Positions 1 through 9,186 are shown, counted from the stretch's first letter. The stretch: DNA of 64,000 nucleotides from an uncultured Olsenella sp. (GCA_949287905.1 CASEHX010000022.1:87001-151000); one strand, 5' to 3'. The notes: generated by a model from the letters alone, not told the origin. A program made the numbers and translations.

Positions 1-436
1 CTCCGTGACCGTGGGAGTCGATGTAGGAGAGCGGCAGCTCCTGGAGGTGGTCGAAGGCGCGCCTGCGCAGCTCGAGGGTCGCGTCAAAGGCGAGGCGGTT
101 CGTGACCGCGGTGAGCGACCACTGGCAGATAGCGGTTGCGCCGAGGGTGATGGCAATCCACGCGAGCGCCCGCCAGAGGCCCACGAGGTCCACCTGGCCC
201 ACGCCAACGACGCAGTCGACGGCCTGTCCGGAGAGCACGGGGAGCGCGAGCGTTCCCACCACCACGGCGATCGCGAGCAGCGCGGCCGCCACGAGGCTTC
301 CGCGGCGCTCAGAGAAGAGCGCGAGCACGCGGCGGACGGTCTCTGACGTGGTCGCCTGGGCGGCGGGCGCCGTCGCGGCGGCGTCGACGCTCTCGGCGGG
401 CGCGACGGTCTCGGGCGTCAGGTTCTTCTCGCTCAT
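1..436 (-). CDS. ABC exporter subunit, N-terminal part (cut by window edge)
   Basis: The open frame runs off the left edge, so only the first 145 residues are present. After an Ala-rich tail of about 35 residues there are two hydrophobic helices (about 47-66 and 88-107) and a coupling-helix segment ending in LPLSYIDSHGHG, typical of the membrane domain of type IV ABC exporters. The ATG at 436 follows a strong GAGGAGGTGG ribosome site. The start overlaps the stop of the upstream exporter gene by 4 bp (ATGA), so the two very probably form one heterodimeric exporter. The nucleotide-binding domain lies outside the window. The exported substrate cannot be told. Confidence 0.85.
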   Translation of the reverse strand, partial: MSEKNLTPETVAPAESVDAAATAPAAQATTSETVRRVLALFSERRGSLVAAALLAIAVVVGTLALPVLSGQAVDCVVGVGQVDLVGLWRALAWIAITLGATAICQWSLTAVTNRLAFDATLELRRRAFDHLQELPLSYIDSHGHG

Positions 437-2163
437 CGGGCCACCTCCTCCTCGGTGAGCTGGGACTCGCAGATCTCGCGGTAGACGGGGCAGCCCTCGA
501 GCAGCTCCTCGTGGGTGCCCAGGCCTACCTGCCGCCCGCCGTCGAGCACGAGGATCTGGTCGGCGTGGCGCACGGCGGTCACGCGCTGGGAGATGGTGAC
601 GACGGCGGTGTCCGCGCAGTCGCGTGCGATCGCGCGGCGCAGGGCGGCGTCCGTGGCAAAGTCGAGTGCGGAGGAGGCGTCGTCGAGGATGAGGACGCGC
701 GGGCGGCGCACGAGGGTCCGCGCGATCGTGAGGCGCTGGCGCTGGCCGCCGGAGAAGTTGCGCCCGAACTGCTCGACCTCTGCCTCCAGACCGCCGTCCT
801 TGCCGTCCACGACGCCCGCGGCCTGCGCGGTTGCGACGGCGGCCGCGAGGTCCTTCTCGCTGGCGTGCGCGTTGCCCCAGCGCAGGTTTGACGCGATGGT
901 GCCCGAGAAGAGCGTGGCGCCCTGCTCCACGAGCGAGACCTGGCGGCGCAGCGTGTGGCGCGTGAGGTCGCGAACGTCGTTGCCGCCGACCTTGACCTCG
1001 CCGCTCGTGACGTCGTAGAAGCGAAGGGCGAGGCTCGCGAGCGTGGACTTGCCGGAGCCCGTGCCGCCGATCACGCCGAGCGTGGCACCCGGCGCGAGCG
1101 TGAAGCTCACGTGGGAGAGCGCGTCGCCGGCAGCGCCGGGGTAGGAGAAGCTCACGTCCTCGAAGGAGAGTGCGGGAGCGTCCGCCGCGGGCTCCGCCTC
1201 GAGGGTGCCGTCCGTGAGGGCGGGGGAGGTCTCAAAGACCTCGTTGATGCGACGGGCGCACGCCGAGGCCTTGGCGAGAAGCACGATGAGGTTGGTGAGC
1301 TTGAGGAGCTCGACGAGCGCCTGGCTCACATAGCTCACGAGCGCGACGAGCTGGCCCTGCGTGAGGCCGCCGACGTTCACCTGCAGGCCGCCGAACCACA
1401 GGAGCGCGATGAGGCCGCAGTTGACGACCGCATACGTGAGCGGGTTCACGAGGGCGGAGATGTCGCCCGTGGCAACCTGGCGGTCGCGCACGGTGGCCGC
1501 GGTGGCGGAGAAGGCCTCGCGCTCCGCGTCCTCGCGGCGGAAGGCACGCAGGACGCGCACGCCCTCGAGGTTCTCCGAGACGCCGAGCTGGACCTCGTCG
1601 AGGCCGCGCTGGATGTCGCGGTAGCGGCTCGTGGTCACGTGCATGAACCCGAGGACGAGCGCCCCGGCGAGAAGAACCGCCACGAGCAGCACCGCGCCCT
1701 CGATGCCGTCCACGAGGAAGGCGGCGACCACCGTGCCGAAGGTCACGAACGGAGAGCGCAGGATCAGGCGGAAGAACATGTTGAGGCCGTCCTGGACCTG
1801 CTGGGAGTCGTTGGTGAGACGCGTGACCAGGCTCGCGCGGCCGAGTCGCTCAACGTCCTCGCGCGAGAGGCTGAGTACGCGGCGGAAGAGGTCGTCGCGC
1901 ATGGCGGTCCCGAACGCGGAGGCCAGGCGCGAGCAGAAGAACTGCGCCGTTACGGCAACGACCCATGCGAAGATGCCCATGCCCACGAGCAGCGCGCCGT
2001 GCCAGAGCACGTAGCCGGAGTCGCGTGCGGGGATCCCCACGTCGATGACCTGCGCCATCACGAGTGGAACGAGCAGCTGGAGCAGGGCCTCCAGCATCTT
2101 GAAGAGCGGCGCCAGCACGCACTCGGCGTAGTGGCCCGCGAGGTAGCGCCTGAGCTTGAACAT
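433..2163 (-). CDS. ABC exporter, fused permease/ATPase subunit
   Basis: 576 residues: a six-helix exporter membrane domain (about 1-300) followed by an ATPase domain. Walker A is GGTGSGKS (366-373), the signature FSGGQ is at 470-474, and Walker B is LILDDASSALD (491-501). The catalytic glutamate after Walker B is an aspartate, as in the degenerate-site half of TM287/288-type heterodimeric exporters. The partner is the downstream gene, overlapping by 4 bp. A GGAGG site precedes the ATG, and a TAGAAT -10-like hexamer lies at 2198-2203 on the minus strand. Likely role: drug, peptide or lipid export at the cytoplasmic membrane. Substrate unknown. Confidence 0.9.
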   Translation of the reverse strand: MFKLRRYLAGHYAECVLAPLFKMLEALLQLLVPLVMAQVIDVGIPARDSGYVLWHGALLVGMGIFAWVVAVTAQFFCSRLASAFGTAMRDDLFRRVLSLSREDVERLGRASLVTRLTNDSQQVQDGLNMFFRLILRSPFVTFGTVVAAFLVDGIEGAVLLVAVLLAGALVLGFMHVTTSRYRDIQRGLDEVQLGVSENLEGVRVLRAFRREDAEREAFSATAATVRDRQVATGDISALVNPLTYAVVNCGLIALLWFGGLQVNVGGLTQGQLVALVSYVSQALVELLKLTNLIVLLAKASACARRINEVFETSPALTDGTLEAEPAADAPALSFEDVSFSYPGAAGDALSHVSFTLAPGATLGVIGGTGSGKSTLASLALRFYDVTSGEVKVGGNDVRDLTRHTLRRQVSLVEQGATLFSGTIASNLRWGNAHASEKDLAAAVATAQAAGVVDGKDGGLEAEVEQFGRNFSGGQRQRLTIARTLVRRPRVLILDDASSALDFATDAALRRAIARDCADTAVVTISQRVTAVRHADQILVLDGGRQVGLGTHEELLEGCPVYREICESQLTEEEVAR

Positions 2164-2321
2164 CTGGCCTCCGTGCGGGGGAGCGGTTAGCCATTCGATT
2201 CTAGCGCGGGCGCGGGCGGAGGTCCTTCTCGGCAGGTTGAGCCGTGCGAAGTTCTGATAATGGCTCTTCTCGGCTTAACAGAGAGCTTTTACGCATTGAG
2301 GCGCGAAAGCGTGACATGTTC

Positions 2322-2369
2322 TCGGCTGGTGACGAACGCCACGAGTCGGCTGGTGACGAAAGCCGCGAG
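2322..2369. repeat. 24-bp direct tandem repeat, two copies
   Basis: Two adjacent 24-bp copies at 2322-2345 and 2346-2369, both starting TCGGCTGGTGACGAA, differ at two positions. They lie between the exporter start and the hydroxylase terminator. The rest of the 2164-2434 intergenic stretch shows no gene but contains three CTTCTCG/CGAGAAG heptamers (2225, 2266, 2415). Confidence 0.75.
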
Positions 2370-2404
2370 AAAGCCACGCTTTCAGGGCAGAAAGCGTGGC
2401 TTTT
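2370..2404 (-). terminator. Hairpin terminator after the molybdenum hydroxylase gene
   Basis: Perfect inverted repeat: AAAGCCACGCTTTC and its complement GAAAGCGTGGCTTT, with a 6-nt loop. It lies about 30 bp past the stop at 2435. Read on the minus strand the stem is followed by TTTCTCG, the same tail as the hairpin at 15977-16004. The plus strand also carries TTTT, so it may work both ways. Confidence 0.75.
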
Positions 2405-2434
2405 ACTCCGCTGGCGAGAAGGACGCGCGGGCCG

Positions 2435-5215
2435 TTACTCGGCGGCGAGGACCTTGCTCGGCAGGATGGGCAGGTCGCGAACGTAGCGACCCGTGGCGTG
2501 GGCCACCGCGCTCATGACCGCGGGGGAGGGCGTGTTGATGACGACCTCGCCGATGGACTTGGCGCCGAAGGGGCCCGTGGGCTCGAAGCTCGGCATGAAC
2601 TCCACGCGCGGCTCGGGCACGTCCATGCGGGTGGGCAGCTTGTAGGTCATGAGGCTGCCGGTGCGCAGGTTGCCGCGCTCGTCGCGGGAGACGTCCTCGG
2701 TGAGCGCCATGCCGATGCCCTGGGCGATGCCGCCCTCGGCCTGCACGCGTGCGAGGGCCGGGTTGATGACGGTGCCGCAGTCCACGACGGCCGCGTAGTC
2801 CGTGACCGTGACCTTGCCCGTGGCCTTGTCGACCTCGACCTCGGCGACGCCGGCCATGTAGGGCGGCGGGGAGGTGGGCTGGGCGTTGGTGCCGTGGCCC
2901 TCGAGCATGCCGGGGTGCAGGCCAAAGCCGATGAGCTTGTTGGCGAGCGCGGCGACGGTCATCTCCTGCTCGCCGCAGCGCACGGACTCGCCGTCGAACT
3001 CGACGTCCCGGGCGTCCACGCCGAAGACGCGGGCCGCCTGCTCGCGGATCTGACGTACGAGGTCCTCGGCTGCGCGCACGACGGCGCCGCCGGTGGTGTA
3101 GGTGCCGGAGGACGCGTAGGCGCCGGTGTCGAAGGGGGAGGTGTCGGTGTCCACGCCCTTGGTGACGATGCGGTCCACGTCGCAGCCGAGCGCCTCGGCC
3201 GCCATCTGGGCGAGGATGGTGTCCGCGCCGGTGCCCACGTCGGTGGCGCCGATGGAGAGCACGTAGAAGCCGTCGTCCTCGAGACGGATGTCCACGTTGG
3301 CGATGTCCACCATCGCGATGCCGGAGCCCTGCATCGTGAGGGCCACGCCCAGGCCGCGCACGCGATCGCCGAGGTCCTCGGAGAGGGGCCGGCCCTTCCA
3401 GCCCACCATGTCCATTGCGCGCTCGAGGCACTCGTCGAGGCGGCAGCTGTAGAGGTGCTCGTCGTTCAGCTGCCAGAGGGTCTCGCCGGGCTTGACGAGG
3501 TTCTTGAGGCGCAGCTCGCACGGGTCCATGCCGAGCTCGTCTGCCATCTCGTTGACGGCGGACTCCACGGCGAAGCAGCCCTGCGTCGCGCCGTAGCCGC
3601 GGTAGGCGCCGCCCGGCGTGGTGTTGGTGTAGACCACGTCGTAGGAGAAGCGGCTGGCCGTGGCGTGGTTGTAGATCGGCAGCGCCTTGCCGCCCACGAG
3701 CGTGACCGTGGTGGTGCCGTGGTAGCCGTAGGCCCCGGCGTTGGAGAGGGCGTAGAGGTCGATCGCCTCGATCGTGCCGTCGCGCCGGGCGCCCATGCGG
3801 ACCTTGAGGACCATCTCGTGACGCGTGTTGGAGCAGCTCATGGTCTCCTCGCGCGTGTAGGTGCACACGCATGGGCGGCCGGTCTTCATCGCGGCGAACG
3901 CGGCGAAGGGCTCGTTGCAGCCGCTCTGCTTGGCACCAAAGCCGCCGCCCACGCGCGGCTTGATGACGCGCACCTGGCGCTTGGGGATGCCGAGGGCGTT
4001 TGCCACTTGGCGGCGGATGTGGAAGGGCACCTGCGTGGAGCTCACCACGGTCACGCGGCCGAAGGCGTCGGTGTAGGCGAAGGAGCGGAACGTCTCCATC
4101 ATGGACTGCTGCGTGGCCTGCGTGCGGTAGGTCCGCTCGATCACCACGTCGGAGGCGGCGAAGGCTGCCTCCAGGTCCCCGTGGACGCGCTCGCCGTGCG
4201 CCACGAGGTTGCGGCTCGGGTCGCCGGACTTGTCGCCGCCGGGCGTCCAGTCGTCCTCGTCGTGGATGACGGTGGGGTTGTCGAGCGCCTCCTCCACGTC
4301 GACGATGGCAGGCAGCTGCTCGTAGGAGACCTTCACGGCCTTCACGCCCGCGGCGGCCGCTGCCTCGCTCTCGGCCACGACCATGGCGACCTCGTCGCCC
4401 ACGTAGCGCACGTGGCGGTCCAGGAGCACGGTGTCGTAGGGGCTCGGCTCGAGGAAGGACTGGCCGGCCAGCGTGAAGCGGTTGTGCGGCACGTCGTCCG
4501 GGCCAAAGACCGCGACGACGCCGGGGACCTCGAGCGCGCGGCTCTTGTCGACGTCCGTGACGATGGCGTTGGCGTGACGGCTGCGCACGAGCTTCACCAC
4601 GAGGGCGCCCTCGGGCGCGAGGTCGGCGGTGTAGACGGGCGCGCCGGCGAGAAGGGCGTCGGAGTCCTTCTTCGCCACGGGGCGCGCGATCTGGGCGTGC
4701 TTCTCGCCCGACTCGGTGGTGGCGTCCGCGGGCACCTCGCGCGGCGGCAGCTCTCCGTCGTTTGCGTGGCGGGCGAGGAAGCGGCGGATGGCGCGCATCT
4801 GGCTCGCGTAGCCGGAGCAGCGGCAGAGGTTGCCGGAGAGGTAGCGGCGCATGGTCTCGTCGTCGGCGCCCGGGTGGGCGGCGTCGAGCGCGAGCACGGC
4901 CATCTCGAGGCCCGGAGCGCAGAAGCCGCACTGCTCGGCGCCCTCCTCGGCGAGGCACTGGGCCAGGAGCTCGCGGCGGCCGTCGCGCATTCCCTCGAGC
5001 GTGGTGACCTCGTGGCCTTCCACGCGCGCCATGAGCACGGAGCACGAGAGCACGGGGTCTCCGTCCAAGAGCACGGTGCAGAGGCCGCAGTTGGAGGTCT
5101 CGCAGGCGCACTTGACGGACTTGTAGCCGTGCGCGCGACAGAAGTCGAAGAGGGTCATGTCCGGGCGGACGTCCTCGGAGAGCTCCGAGCCGTTCAGGGT
5201 GAGGGTGATCTGCAT
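2435..5215 (-). CDS. Molybdenum hydroxylase, fused [2Fe-2S] and Mo-cofactor subunit (xanthine dehydrogenase family)
   Basis: 926 residues. N-terminal plant-type ferredoxin domain with probable ligands C38, C43, C46 and C58, then the helical second [2Fe-2S] domain with C96, C99, C131 and C133. From about residue 180 it is the molybdopterin-binding subunit, with GGGFGAK and GGAYRGYG motifs and the expected catalytic Glu in KSIGEVV (E890). These enzymes hydroxylate purines or other N-heterocycles in the cytoplasm. The FAD subunit is the separate gene 5 bp upstream, so the layout is fused FeS-Mo plus separate FAD. The exact substrate (xanthine, hypoxanthine, nicotinate-like) cannot be read from the sequence. 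A hairpin follows the stop. Confidence 0.9.
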   Translation of the reverse strand: MQITLTLNGSELSEDVRPDMTLFDFCRAHGYKSVKCACETSNCGLCTVLLDGDPVLSCSVLMARVEGHEVTTLEGMRDGRRELLAQCLAEEGAEQCGFCAPGLEMAVLALDAAHPGADDETMRRYLSGNLCRCSGYASQMRAIRRFLARHANDGELPPREVPADATTESGEKHAQIARPVAKKDSDALLAGAPVYTADLAPEGALVVKLVRSRHANAIVTDVDKSRALEVPGVVAVFGPDDVPHNRFTLAGQSFLEPSPYDTVLLDRHVRYVGDEVAMVVAESEAAAAAGVKAVKVSYEQLPAIVDVEEALDNPTVIHDEDDWTPGGDKSGDPSRNLVAHGERVHGDLEAAFAASDVVIERTYRTQATQQSMMETFRSFAYTDAFGRVTVVSSTQVPFHIRRQVANALGIPKRQVRVIKPRVGGGFGAKQSGCNEPFAAFAAMKTGRPCVCTYTREETMSCSNTRHEMVLKVRMGARRDGTIEAIDLYALSNAGAYGYHGTTTVTLVGGKALPIYNHATASRFSYDVVYTNTTPGGAYRGYGATQGCFAVESAVNEMADELGMDPCELRLKNLVKPGETLWQLNDEHLYSCRLDECLERAMDMVGWKGRPLSEDLGDRVRGLGVALTMQGSGIAMVDIANVDIRLEDDGFYVLSIGATDVGTGADTILAQMAAEALGCDVDRIVTKGVDTDTSPFDTGAYASSGTYTTGGAVVRAAEDLVRQIREQAARVFGVDARDVEFDGESVRCGEQEMTVAALANKLIGFGLHPGMLEGHGTNAQPTSPPPYMAGVAEVEVDKATGKVTVTDYAAVVDCGTVINPALARVQAEGGIAQGIGMALTEDVSRDERGNLRTGSLMTYKLPTRMDVPEPRVEFMPSFEPTGPFGAKSIGEVVINTPSPAVMSAVAHATGRYVRDLPILPSKVLAAE

Positions 5216-5220
5216 GGCGT

Positions 5221-6033
5221 CTACGCCTCCTTCTCGGAGCGGGGCTTCTCAGCGGCGCGCTCCACGGCGCGACGGACAAGCACGGGGGCCACGGCGCGGC
5301 GCCACGCGGCGGTTCCGCGCAGGTCGTCGCCAAAGTCGAGGCTCTCGGCGAGCTCGCAGACGGCGTCGAGCTCGGCGGGGGAGAACTCGGCGCGCAGCGG
5401 TATGCGCTCGCCGCCGGTCACGAGCGTCGCCTTCTTGGGGCGCGCGCCCACGGTGACGTGCCAGGAGCCCTGCCAGCAGGCGGCCGCCGCGTTGAGCGCG
5501 GAGAAGTCCGTCGCGGCGTTGCGGACGGACTCAAAGGCAGCCTGGTAGCGGTGCTTGCGCACGACGATGTGGGTGAGGACGTCGTTTCTCGCCCCGCGCT
5601 CCACGAAGGGGATGATGGGCATGGTGCCCGCGCCCTCGAGCTCGACCTCGGTGTCGAGCGCGAGCAGCGCCGTGACGATGTCGGAGAAGCCCATGCGCGC
5701 GTAGAGCGACCCGCCCACCGTGGCGAGGTTGCGGAACTGCGTGCCCACGATGTCGCGCACGGCCTCGGTGAAGATGCCGCAGGTGGCGGCTTGGAAGCGC
5801 TCGTGGTTCTCGAGCTGCCCCAGGGTCACCATCGCGCCGATGCGGAAGGCGCCCTCGGTCTCCTCGATCTTGTCGAGCCCGCAGCCGGAGAGGTCGATGC
5901 CGAGTGGCGAGGTCCGGTCGGCGAGGCGCAGCCACATCATGCCGCCGATCACCGTTGCCAGGCGGTTCTCCTGCAGGAGCTCGTAGGCCTGCCGCGTGGT
6001 TCCGGGGCGGACGTACTTCTCAAAGGTGAGCAC
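5221..6033 (-). CDS. Molybdenum hydroxylase FAD-binding subunit (XdhB/CoxM type)
   Basis: 270 residues of the FAD_binding_5 plus CO-dehydrogenase flavoprotein C-terminal type. The ATVIGG segment near residue 30 and ATVGGSLYARMGFSD near residue 105 are the usual FAD-contacting loops. This subunit passes electrons from the Fe-S clusters to FAD and on to an acceptor. The start is GTG at 6033, behind AAGGAGGACCC. The stop is 5 bp before the FeS-Mo subunit, so the two are co-transcribed. No molybdenum-insertion gene (xdhC type) is visible nearby. It is divergent from the ECF transporter operon across 228 bp. Confidence 0.88.
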   Translation of the reverse strand: MLTFEKYVRPGTTRQAYELLQENRLATVIGGMMWLRLADRTSPLGIDLSGCGLDKIEETEGAFRIGAMVTLGQLENHERFQAATCGIFTEAVRDIVGTQFRNLATVGGSLYARMGFSDIVTALLALDTEVELEGAGTMPIIPFVERGARNDVLTHIVVRKHRYQAAFESVRNAATDFSALNAAAACWQGSWHVTVGARPKKATLVTGGERIPLRAEFSPAELDAVCELAESLDFGDDLRGTAAWRRAVAPVLVRRAVERAAEKPRSEKEA

Positions 6034-6101
6034 GGGTCCTCCTTGGTTTGGATAGGCGATGCTGTAAGGATACCGCAGGTGAGCGGTGTGTTTGATGGCC
6101 T

Positions 6102-6125
6102 CGTTATCGTTTTACTTGGATAACG
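6102..6125. promoter_or_regulatory. Possible operator between the hydroxylase and ECF operons
   Basis: An inverted repeat CGTTATC-N10-GATAACG lies in the AT-richer middle of the divergent intergenic region. It is the right size for a dimeric regulator. No regulator gene is adjacent, so its use is a guess. Confidence 0.3.
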
Positions 6126-6198
6126 CCTCGATATGCCTGCGCGCGAGAGGCAGAATTTGACGTGGGGAGGGTCCCGCGCGTCCGACATTCTGCCTCGG

Positions 6199-6226
6199 TT
6201 GGCTCTGGGGTGCCATGGGCTAGAAT
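6199..6226 (+). promoter_or_regulatory. Probable promoter of the ECF transporter operon
   Basis: TTGGCT, 16 bp, TAGAAT, ending 35 bp before the GTG start at 6262. Close to the vegetative sigma consensus. Confidence 0.5.
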
Positions 6227-6261
6227 TGTCGACGCTTCGTCAACTAAGGAGGCACGAGGAG

Positions 6262-7095
6262 GTGGTCAGCACGGACGAGGGAATCGTGGAGGCTCAAGGC
6301 GTCACGCATGCCTACGTTCCGGGAAGGCCAACCCTCTCAGGAGTCTCGCTTTGCGTTTGCCCCGGCGAGTTCGTTGCGATCGTCGGCGAGAACGGTTCCG
6401 GCAAGACCACCCTCGCGCGGCATCTGAACGCCCTCATTTCGCTTCAGGAGGGCGAGCTCACGGTGGCCGGAATAGACGCGTCGGATCCCGGGCGGGTCTG
6501 GGAGCTTCGTCGTATCTGCGGCATGGTATTCCAGAACCCCGAGAACCAGTTCGTCTCCTCCCTAGTGGGCGAGGACGTGGCCTTTGGGCCGCGCAACTTT
6601 GGCGCGAGCGAGGGCGCCGCGCGAAGGGCGGCGCTCGAGGCGCTTGCGGCCGTGGGGCTTCCCGGCTTTGAGCGACGGGACGTGCACGAGCTCTCGGGCG
6701 GCCAGCAGCAGCGGGTGGCGCTCGCGGGTGTGCTTGCGAGCGAGCCCGACGTCATCGTGCTCGACGAGGCGACCTCGATGATCGACCCCCGGGGGCGCGA
6801 CGAGCTCGTGGCCGCCGTGCGACGTGCCCGCGTCGAGCGCGGCGCCACGATTATCTGGATCACGCATGACATGGAGCTCGCCGCGCGCGCTGACCGCGTG
6901 GTCGTCATGCGGGCGGGGGAGGTCGCGGCGGAGGGCGCGCCCGAGCGGATACTCACGGATCGCGAGCTTCTGGCCAGCGCGGGGCTCGAGCCTCCGCTCG
7001 TTGTCCGCACGTGGGAGGAGCTCGTGAGGCGTGGTGTGGCGAGCGGGCCCGCGCCGGTCACCGTCGAGGGGCTGGTGAGTCTGCTGTGCGGCTGA
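6262..7095 (+). CDS. ecfA1: ECF transporter ATPase EcfA1
   Basis: 277 residues from GTG at 6262, chosen because AAGGAGG sits 9 nt upstream (6246-6252) and the protein then has the usual EcfA length. Walker A GENGSGKTT, Q-loop FQNPENQ, signature [13 protein letters not shown] and Walker B VIVLDEATSMID are all intact. The FQNPENQF variant is typical of ECF ATPases. It pairs with EcfA2 on EcfT to energise uptake by the S component. First gene of a four-gene operon; its end overlaps ecfA2 by 10 bp. Confidence 0.92.
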   Translation: MVSTDEGIVEAQGVTHAYVPGRPTLSGVSLCVCPGEFVAIVGENGSGKTTLARHLNALISLQEGELTVAGIDASDPGRVWELRRICGMVFQNPENQFVSSLVGEDVAFGPRNFGASEGAARRAALEALAAVGLPGFERRDVHELSGGQQQRVALAGVLASEPDVIVLDEATSMIDPRGRDELVAAVRRARVERGATIIWITHDMELAARADRVVVMRAGEVAAEGAPERILTDRELLASAGLEPPLVVRTWEELVRRGVASGPAPVTVEGLVSLLCG

Positions 7096-7931
7096 GACTT
7101 GACCATGTGCGTCTATTCTACGAGGGGGCATCGGGCGGAGGGATCGCGGCGCTCGACGACGTGTCGCTCTCGCTGGGACCGGGCGTCACCGGGGTCATGG
7201 GCCAGACGGGCTCGGGAAAGACGACGCTTCTCGAGGTCATGGCGGGCGTTCTTCCTCCGGATGCCGGCGGAATGACGCTTGACGGCGCCGATGCGCTTTG
7301 CGGCGACGGGGCGCGGGGACTCAGGGCGGCCGTCGGCATGGTCTCGCAGATTCCGGAGCGGCAGTTCTTTGAGTCGACGGTGGGGCGTGAGATGGCCTTT
7401 GGCCTGCTCGCGCGCGGCATGGATGCCGACGCGGCCCGCATGCGCGCCTCCGAGGCGCTCTCGGCCCTCGGCCTCAGCCTCGACGTTCTGGCACGACGCT
7501 CGCCCTTCTCGCTCTCCGGCGGCCAGCAGCGTCGCGTTGCCATCGCCTCGGTGCTGGCGCTTCGGCCGAAGCTTCTGCTGCTCGACGAGCCAACGGCCGG
7601 ACTCGACCCGCGTTCGCGCTCGGCCTGCCTCGACGCCGTTCGCGCGGCGGGCCGCTCGGGCGCGATCGTCATCGTTGCGAGCCACGACGCCAACGCGCTC
7701 GCGGCGGTGGCCGATCGCGTTGTCGTGCTCGAGAAGGGGCGCGTGACGCTCGACGGTTCCGCGCGCGGGCTTCTTGGCAACGCGCCTCTCATGCGCGAGC
7801 ACGGGCTCGAGCCCGCCTGCGCCGCCCGTGCTGCCGACGCCCTGCGTCGTGCGGGCGTGGCCGTTCCCGGCGAGCCTCTCACTTCGGAGGAGCTTGCGAT
7901 GGCGATAGCGGAGGGCAGGGGGCTCGCATGA
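7086..7931 (+). CDS. ecfA2: ECF transporter ATPase EcfA2
   Basis: 281 residues from GTG at 7086, which overlaps the end of ecfA1; longer starts would run deep into ecfA1. Walker A GQTGSGKTTL, Q-loop with SQIPERQFFE, signature LSGGQQRRVAIAS and Walker B LLLLDEPTAGLD are intact. The PERQ Q-loop marks the second ECF ATPase. It ends with an ATGA overlap into ecfT. Confidence 0.92.
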   Translation: MRLRLDHVRLFYEGASGGGIAALDDVSLSLGPGVTGVMGQTGSGKTTLLEVMAGVLPPDAGGMTLDGADALCGDGARGLRAAVGMVSQIPERQFFESTVGREMAFGLLARGMDADAARMRASEALSALGLSLDVLARRSPFSLSGGQQRRVAIASVLALRPKLLLLDEPTAGLDPRSRSACLDAVRAAGRSGAIVIVASHDANALAAVADRVVVLEKGRVTLDGSARGLLGNAPLMREHGLEPACAARAADALRRAGVAVPGEPLTSEELAMAIAEGRGLA

Positions 7932-8650
7932 GGTCGTTTGGAGGATACGTCTGGGCGGACTCGCCGCTGCATCGAGCGCCCGCGGCGGCCAAGCTTGCCG
8001 GCCTGGTTGCCGGTGCTGTGCTGGTGCTTGCCGTGCGCGGGCCGATAACGCTTGCCGTCGTCCTCGTTGCGATTGCCGCCCTGGGGACCGTCTCTCGTGT
8101 GGGCTGGAGGTGTCTGATTGCGCCCCTCTGGGGAATGCGCTGGTTCCTCCTCGTGATAGTTGCCCTCAATGCGCTGCTCTTCTCGTCTGAAGAACCCCTC
8201 TTCTCTCTGGGACCGCTGCACCTCACGGTTCCCGGAATCGAGCGCGGGCTGTGGATTGCCGCGCGGACCTGTCTTGTAGTTGTTCTTGGGGCGATGCTCA
8301 CTGCAACGACGACCCCTCAGCAGGTGGTCGATGGTGTGCGCGACCTGCTGAGGCCGCTTGCCCGTCTGGGCGTGCCCACGGAGACGGTGGCCCTTGCCGT
8401 GGGCGTAACGGCGCAGTTTGTTCCCACGCTTCTTCGGGAGAGCCAGCAGCTCATGAGGGCGCAGGAGCTTCGTTGCGGGGGTTTTGCCGCGCGTGGTATT
8501 ATGCGACGCGCCGTCAGCTATGTGCGGCTGCTCGTGCCCGTTTTCGTGTGCGCGGTGCGCCGCGCGGACGAGCTCTCACGGGCCATGGAGGCGCGCGGCT
8601 ACCGCGTTGACGGGCAGCGCGGCACGACGAGGGAGAGGGGTCGCTCATGA
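7928..8650 (+). CDS. ecfT: ECF transporter transmembrane coupling protein EcfT
   Basis: 240 residues, hydrophobic, about five to six membrane helices. The two cytoplasmic coupling helices carry the family motifs AQELRCGGF (near 176) and AMEARGYR (near 218), which bind the ATPases; the first has Cys where Arg/Gly is more usual. It starts in an ATGA overlap with ecfA2 and overlaps the S-component start by 4 bp. It couples ATP hydrolysis to toppling of the S component. Confidence 0.9.
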   Translation: MRSFGGYVWADSPLHRAPAAAKLAGLVAGAVLVLAVRGPITLAVVLVAIAALGTVSRVGWRCLIAPLWGMRWFLLVIVALNALLFSSEEPLFSLGPLHLTVPGIERGLWIAARTCLVVVLGAMLTATTTPQQVVDGVRDLLRPLARLGVPTETVALAVGVTAQFVPTLLRESQQLMRAQELRCGGFAARGIMRRAVSYVRLLVPVFVCAVRRADELSRAMEARGYRVDGQRGTTRERGRS

Positions 8651-9186
8651 GACAGGTCAAGCGGGTTGTTGTTGCGGCGGCATGCGCCGCGCTGGGAATC
8701 GTGTTGCCGATGGCGTTCCATGCGCTGCCGGGTGCCGGCAACGTCTGGCTGCCGATGCACATCCCCGTGATGATCTGCGGACTTGTGGCGGGCCCTGTGG
8801 CGGGCGCGGCGACGGGCGTCCTTGCCCCCGTGCTCTCGAGCCTGCTCACGGGCATGCCCGCGGCTCCGATCCTGCCCTCGATGACCTGCGAGCTCGTGGC
8901 GTACGGCCTGGTGTCCGGCCTGCTTGCTCGCTTCGTGCGCACCGGGAGGCTTGCGGCCGATCTCTACGTCTCGCTGGTGGGCGCCATGATCGTGGGGCGC
9001 CTTGTCGGCGGTGCGCTGCAGGCCCTCATCTTCTCTCAGGGGGCGTACTCGCTGGCCGCGTGGGTGAGCGGCTACTTCGTTACGGGGGCGCCGGGAATCG
9101 TCCTGCAGCTCGTTGTGGTCGTGCCGATCGTCGCCGCTCTCGAGAGGGCGGGGCTTGTGGATGCGCGCTATCCGGGGAAGGAGTAG
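8647..9186 (+). CDS. ECF transporter substrate-binding S component, substrate unknown
   Basis: 179 residues, about six membrane helices, entirely of S-component character. It belongs to a family with a conserved LPMHIPVMICGLVAGP stretch (near 35) and LSSLLTGMP (near 63). It follows ecfT with an ATGA overlap, so this operon has its own dedicated substrate. I cannot assign a vitamin. The neighbouring divergent molybdenum hydroxylase allows the speculation that it imports a purine-, pterin- or cofactor-related compound, but nothing in the protein shows this. Confidence 0.8.
   Translation: MRQVKRVVVAAACAALGIVLPMAFHALPGAGNVWLPMHIPVMICGLVAGPVAGAATGVLAPVLSSLLTGMPAAPILPSMTCELVAYGLVSGLLARFVRTGRLAADLYVSLVGAMIVGRLVGGALQALIFSQGAYSLAAWVSGYFVTGAPGIVLQLVVVVPIVAALERAGLVDARYPGKE

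Noticed and set aside
955..2190. A 411-codon plus-strand open frame
   Set aside because: Antisense shadow of the ABC exporter at 433-2163. The product is rich in Arg, Glu and His and has no recognisable motif.
2396..5548. A 1050-codon open frame on the plus strand
   Set aside because: It is the antisense of the molybdenum hydroxylase genes. GC-rich codon use leaves long open frames on the opposite strand. Its translation is low-complexity (His/Val/Gly/Ala-rich) with no domain.
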